8,325 bases of DNA from Bacillota bacterium (lineage in GTDB: Bacteria > Bacillota > Bacilli > Lactobacillales > Aerococcaceae). Below are positions 5,855 to 8,325 of the stretch, one piece after another. Position numbers and translations under genes: made by a program. Location of the stretch: the NCBI GenBank assembly GCA_023442905.1, contig JAEZWY010000236.1, positions 1-8,325 on the forward strand, given 5' to 3'. The notes beneath the pieces are model-generated. The model worked only from the letters and a program-made list of their open reading frames with translations. It was not told the origin of the DNA and made no database searches. Numbering within the stretch: the first letter of the stretch is position 1; each line of letters begins with the position of its first letter.

Positions 5855-6018
5855 ACAGAGTAAAAACAGGGGAAACTGCACTAGCGTAAGGATGCCCTGA
5901 ACATAAGAGCTGTTCGCTCACAAGAATAACCACTTTATTTTGTCAGTGAACAAATTTTAAAACCAGCATCCGCTAGTATGTAATCAGCAACCTTGTTTCG
6001 TTGTTGGTTATTTTTTTT
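5855..6018 (+). ncRNA. Structured pyrF leader RNA, candidate riboswitch or attenuator of unrecognised class
   Basis: The leader between promoter and terminator can form a long-range helix of about 12 bp: ACTAGC (5880-5885) with GCTAGT (5972-5977) and GGATGC (5890-5895) with GCATCC (5966-5971), the 5' strand bulging GTAA. Inside lies an 11-position arm, TGTTCGCTCAC (5911-5921) with GTCAGTGAACA (5942-5952), one mismatch, and a 20-nt apical loop. CAGGG (5867-5871) can pair with CCCTG (5895-5899), which would make an H-type pseudoknot with the long helix. A terminator follows 3 bases after the long helix. I find no PyrR binding loop (UCCAGAGAGGCU-like), no T-box motif and no signature of common riboswitches. 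It precedes pyrF, so a pyrimidine- or PRPP-related signal is a reasonable guess. Pairing was found by eye, without energy calculation. Confidence 0.6.
5981..6018 (+). terminator. Attenuator terminator upstream of pyrF
   Basis: TAATCAGCAAC (5981-5991) pairs along all 11 positions, counting G-U pairs, with GTTGTTGGTTA (6000-6010). The loop has 8 bases and a T8 tract follows (6011-6018). It lies within the transcribed leader, 65 bases before the pyrF start, so it must be regulated or leaky. Its 3' arm is also complementary to the apical loop of the leader RNA (5925-5932). Confidence 0.8.
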
Positions 6019-6083
6019 GCCCATTTTTAGATAAATGAGAGAAGAATGAAGAAATAACAGAAAAATATGAGAGGAAGTGCCAC

Positions 6084-6791
6084 GTGGATCCGAAGAAACC
6101 AATCATTGCCTTAGATTTTCCTAATCAAGAAGAGGTATTTGCGTTCCTTGATCAGTTCCAAGGTCAACAACTAAATGTAAAAGTAGGTATGGAATTGTTT
6201 TATGCTGGTGGGACAGCTTTCCTAAAAGAGTTACAAGCAAAAGGTCATGACATTTTCTTAGACTTGAAATTACATGATATTCCCAATACGGTTGAGCGAG
6301 CAATGGCCATTTTAGCTAGTACTGGTGTCGCAATGGTCAATGTACATGCGGCAGGTGGAAAAGAAATGATGCAAGCAGCACTTCGTGGTTTAGAGGCAGG
6401 TTCGACAGGTAAACGCCCTATGTTAATTAGTGTCACTCAATTAACGTCAACTTCTACTGAGCAAATGAATGAAGAACAAGGTATTCCAGGTGATGTATTG
6501 GATTCAGTATTGCGCTACGCTAAATTAACTAAAGCAGCGGGCCTTGATGGTGTGGTTTGTTCACCACTTGAAGCAGCAGCTATTAAAGAGGCTTGTGGGG
6601 AAGACTTCCAAACAATTACACCGGGTATCCGTTTAGCGACTTCTGTTGCGGATGACCAAAAACGGATTATGACGCCAAGTCAAGCAGCTCAAGGCGGTTC
6701 TGACTACATCGTGGTGGGCCGTCCAATTACACAAGCGGATAATTCAAAAGTAACTTATGACCAAATCACAGCTGATTGGTCTGGACAATAA
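6084..6791 (+). CDS. pyrF: Orotidine 5'-phosphate decarboxylase
   Basis: Catalyses OMP to UMP plus CO2; cytosolic dimer with a TIM-barrel fold. The 235-residue length is standard. The catalytic stretch FLDLKLHDIPNTV carries the Asp-Lys-x-x-Asp set (D60, K62, D65), with K33 in NVKVGMELF as the fourth charged residue. D11 in ALDF and the phosphate-binding end DYIVVGRPIT are also present. The start is GTG at 6084 with AGAGGA (6070-6075) upstream; the product then begins MDPKKPIIALDF as in relatives. pyrE follows after 12 bases, so the two are one operon. Expression is likely set by the leader RNA and its terminator. No other pyr genes are visible in the window. Confidence 0.97.
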   Translation: MDPKKPIIALDFPNQEEVFAFLDQFQGQQLNVKVGMELFYAGGTAFLKELQAKGHDIFLDLKLHDIPNTVERAMAILASTGVAMVNVHAAGGKEMMQAALRGLEAGSTGKRPMLISVTQLTSTSTEQMNEEQGIPGDVLDSVLRYAKLTKAAGLDGVVCSPLEAAAIKEACGEDFQTITPGIRLATSVADDQKRIMTPSQAAQGGSDYIVVGRPITQADNSKVTYDQITADWSGQ

Positions 6792-6803
6792 GGAGGGTGC
6801 AAG

Positions 6804-7445
6804 ATGACAGTAGAAAAAGCGGATTTAGTAGCACAAAAATTACTAGAGATTAAGGCAGTAAACTTTAGTCCTGAGGCACCATATACTTGGGCAAGTGGAC
6901 TAAAAGCACCGATTTATACAGATAACCGATTGATCATGTCTTATCCGAGCGTGCGTACAACTGTGGAAGATGCCCTTGCAGAATTAATTAAAGAAAACTT
7001 CCCTGAGGTAGATGTGATTGCAGGGACAGCAACTGCTGGTATTCCCCATGCAGCCTTTGTAAGTGAACGTTTAGATTTACCAATGATTTACGTGCGTTCT
7101 TCAGCTAAAGATCACGGTAAGCAAAACGCTATTGAAGGTGCTTTGACGCCTGGTGCTAAAGTGGTAATCATTGAAGATTTGATTTCAACTGGTGGTAGCG
7201 TCATTACGGCAGCGGATAAAATTCAAGAAGCAGGCGGAGAAGTCATTGCAGCGGTAGCTATTTTTGACTACTTATTAGCAGCAAGTAAAGAGGCCTTTGA
7301 AAAAGTGGGTTATCCATTGATGACACTAACGAATTACGTGAAGATTTTGGATTATGCAGTAAAAGATCCTAAATTATCACCACACTATGACAAGTTGATG
7401 GATTGGTACAAGGATCCGAAAGCTTGGTCAGAAATTCACGGTTAA
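6804..7445 (+). CDS. pyrE: Orotate phosphoribosyltransferase
   Basis: Joins orotate and PRPP to give OMP and pyrophosphate, the substrate of PyrF; cytosolic dimer. The protein has 213 residues. Visible: orotate/PRPP-facing YTWASGLKAPIYTDNR near the N-terminus; the flexible catalytic loop YVRSSAKDHGKQNAIEG with K102, H104 and K106; and the 13-residue PRPP motif VVIIEDLISTGGS at 120-132. The loop has SSAKDHGK where many homologues have KEAKGHGK, a mild variation. The ribosome binding site GGAGGG starts right behind the pyrF stop, giving close coupling. It stands downstream of pyrF, the pyrF-pyrE order common in Firmicutes. Confidence 0.97.
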   Translation: MTVEKADLVAQKLLEIKAVNFSPEAPYTWASGLKAPIYTDNRLIMSYPSVRTTVEDALAELIKENFPEVDVIAGTATAGIPHAAFVSERLDLPMIYVRSSAKDHGKQNAIEGALTPGAKVVIIEDLISTGGSVITAADKIQEAGGEVIAAVAIFDYLLAASKEAFEKVGYPLMTLTNYVKILDYAVKDPKLSPHYDKLMDWYKDPKAWSEIHG

Positions 7446-7571
7446 TGTGGATAATTCTACTATATAAATAGCTTTACCAGATTTACAACCTTATTTTTTT
7501 TTGCCCATTTTTATTTTTATGGTGATTAAATGAGGGGATGACACCAGTTTTACCAAAAAAGGAGCACAAAA
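7446..7571 (+). other. pyrE-MFS intergenic region with a hairpin-less T tract
   Basis: This gap of 126 bases contains TTA-T9-GCCCATTTTTA (7491-7513), almost identical to the end of the pyrF attenuator (6008-6029, with T8). CAACC also precedes both, but the hairpin 3' arm found in the pyrF leader is missing here, so no terminator forms. A short TGGTG/CACCA repeat lies at 7520-7524 and 7542-7546. I see no convincing promoter; the MFS gene may be read from the pyrF promoter. Confidence 0.45.
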
Positions 7572-8325
7572 ATGGAAAAAACAATCGAAAAAAATACAAG
7601 AAAAGATGCATTACAAGCGGATGATCAAAAATTAAATAAATCGCAACGTAATGCCTTGATTGCTGCTATTGTTGCATCAGGGACAGATGATTTGAATGTG
7701 ATGTTCTTATCATTTTCAATGTCATCTATCATCAGCCAATTAGGAATTTCAAGTGTAGCTGCCGGTTGGATCGCGACAATTACTAACTTAGGGATGTTAG
7801 CTGGAGGTTTATTATTCGGTGTCTTAGCTGACCGCTGGGACAAGATGAAAGTTTTCTACTTAACAATTCTTACTTTCTCTATCGCAACAGCTTTAATTTT
7901 CTTCACACCAAATATTACCTATCTATACCTTCTACGCTTTATCGCTGGTATCGGTGTAGGTGGTGAGTACGGAGTAGCGATTTCTATCATGGCTGGGCTT
8001 GTGCCGGCTAAGCAGTTAGGGAGAATTTCATCCTTAAATGGGATTGTTGGTCAAATCGGTTCCATCAGTTCAGCGCTTCTAGCAGGTTTTATTGTACCAA
8101 CACTTGGTTGGAGAGGGTTATTCCTATTCGGTATCCTGCCAATCTTAGTGGTAGTATGGGCTAAATTAACTATTAAAGAAGATGAATTAGGGATTAATAC
8201 AGATGAAGTCACAGAAGACCTAGTAGATACTAATGAAAATGAAAAACCTTCTATTAGTGAACTATTTAAGACACCAGGGCAAACCTATCAAACAATCATC
8301 TTAATGGTGATGACAACTGTACAAA
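7572..8325 (+). CDS. Major facilitator superfamily transporter, N-terminal part (cut by right window edge)
   Basis: The first 251 codons are visible, with no stop before the window ends. AAGGAG lies 7 bases before the ATG. The first 26 or so residues are polar and probably cytoplasmic, followed by about six hydrophobic segments. They include NVMFLSFSMSSI with acidic D39-D40 just before, loop 2-3 motif A (GGLLFGVLADRWDKMKV, 78-94) and RFIAGIGVGGEYG (122-134), typical of the sugar-acid/aromatic-acid MFS branches. A charged loop from about 201 to 232 fits the central cytoplasmic loop after helix 6. It stands 126 bases behind pyrE without an intervening terminator. A role in uptake of orotate or another pyrimidine precursor is conceivable from position alone; the sequence does not show the substrate. 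Confidence 0.85.
   Translation, partial: MEKTIEKNTRKDALQADDQKLNKSQRNALIAAIVASGTDDLNVMFLSFSMSSIISQLGISSVAAGWIATITNLGMLAGGLLFGVLADRWDKMKVFYLTILTFSIATALIFFTPNITYLYLLRFIAGIGVGGEYGVAISIMAGLVPAKQLGRISSLNGIVGQIGSISSALLAGFIVPTLGWRGLFLFGILPILVVVWAKLTIKEDELGINTDEVTEDLVDTNENEKPSISELFKTPGQTYQTIILMVMTTVQ

Noticed and set aside
5891..5900. Leader peptide in the pyrF leader (AAGG then ATG CCC TGA)
   Set aside because: Only two codons long and inside the base-paired region; no convincing ribosome binding site distance.
5684..5933. Two overlapping minus-strand open frames (65 and 73 codons) across the pyrG terminator and pyrF promoter
   Set aside because: They cover a terminator, a promoter and the structured leader, have no ribosome binding site of note and low-complexity products without family resemblance.
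5855..6018. PyrR binding site or T-box in the pyrF leader
   Set aside because: No UCCAGAGAGGCU-like loop and no T-box sequence (GNUGGNACCGCG-like) can be found in the leader.

Overview
The window looks like a chromosomal segment of a low-GC Gram-positive bacterium, most likely of the order Lactobacillales (an Aerococcaceae- or Carnobacteriaceae-like lineage is a guess). Grounds: AGGAGG-type ribosome binding sites, GTG starts on some genes, an RNA polymerase delta subunit (rpoE) next to pyrG, a YwfO-type HD phosphohydrolase next to a LipL-type octanoyltransferase, and a GGGC-type pyrG leader attenuator.

Left part, minus strand (1-2621). From right to left: lipL (octanoyltransferase, lipoate relay), a ywfO-like HD-domain dNTP phosphohydrolase, a rho-independent terminator, and the 5' part of an aldo/keto reductase that runs off the left edge. 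The HD gene carries an apparent one-base frameshift in a run of five G near its 3' end. The family-like C-terminus continues in the next frame, to a stop only 9 bases before the terminator.

Middle part, plus strand (2673-5756). After a divergent promoter region come a DUF1934 (YwiB-like) gene, rpoE with a very acidic tail, and pyrG (CTP synthase). pyrG has its own promoter and a leader with the hallmarks of CTP-sensing reiterative-transcription attenuation: transcript start GGGC and a terminator whose 5' arm is C/U-rich. A strong terminator ends pyrG.

Right part, plus strand (5821-8325). A good promoter starts a leader of about 160 nt with extensive long-range pairing, a possible pseudoknot and a terminator hairpin with a U8 tract. 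It precedes pyrF (OMP decarboxylase) and pyrE (orotate phosphoribosyltransferase), followed by an MFS transporter cut by the right edge. I see no PyrR binding loop in this leader and cannot assign it to an RNA class I know, so it is the best candidate here for an undescribed regulatory element. PyrE plus PyrF turn orotate into UMP and PyrG makes CTP from UTP, so the right half is a pyrimidine nucleotide module. The MFS protein could be a pyrimidine or orotate carrier, but that rests on position only.
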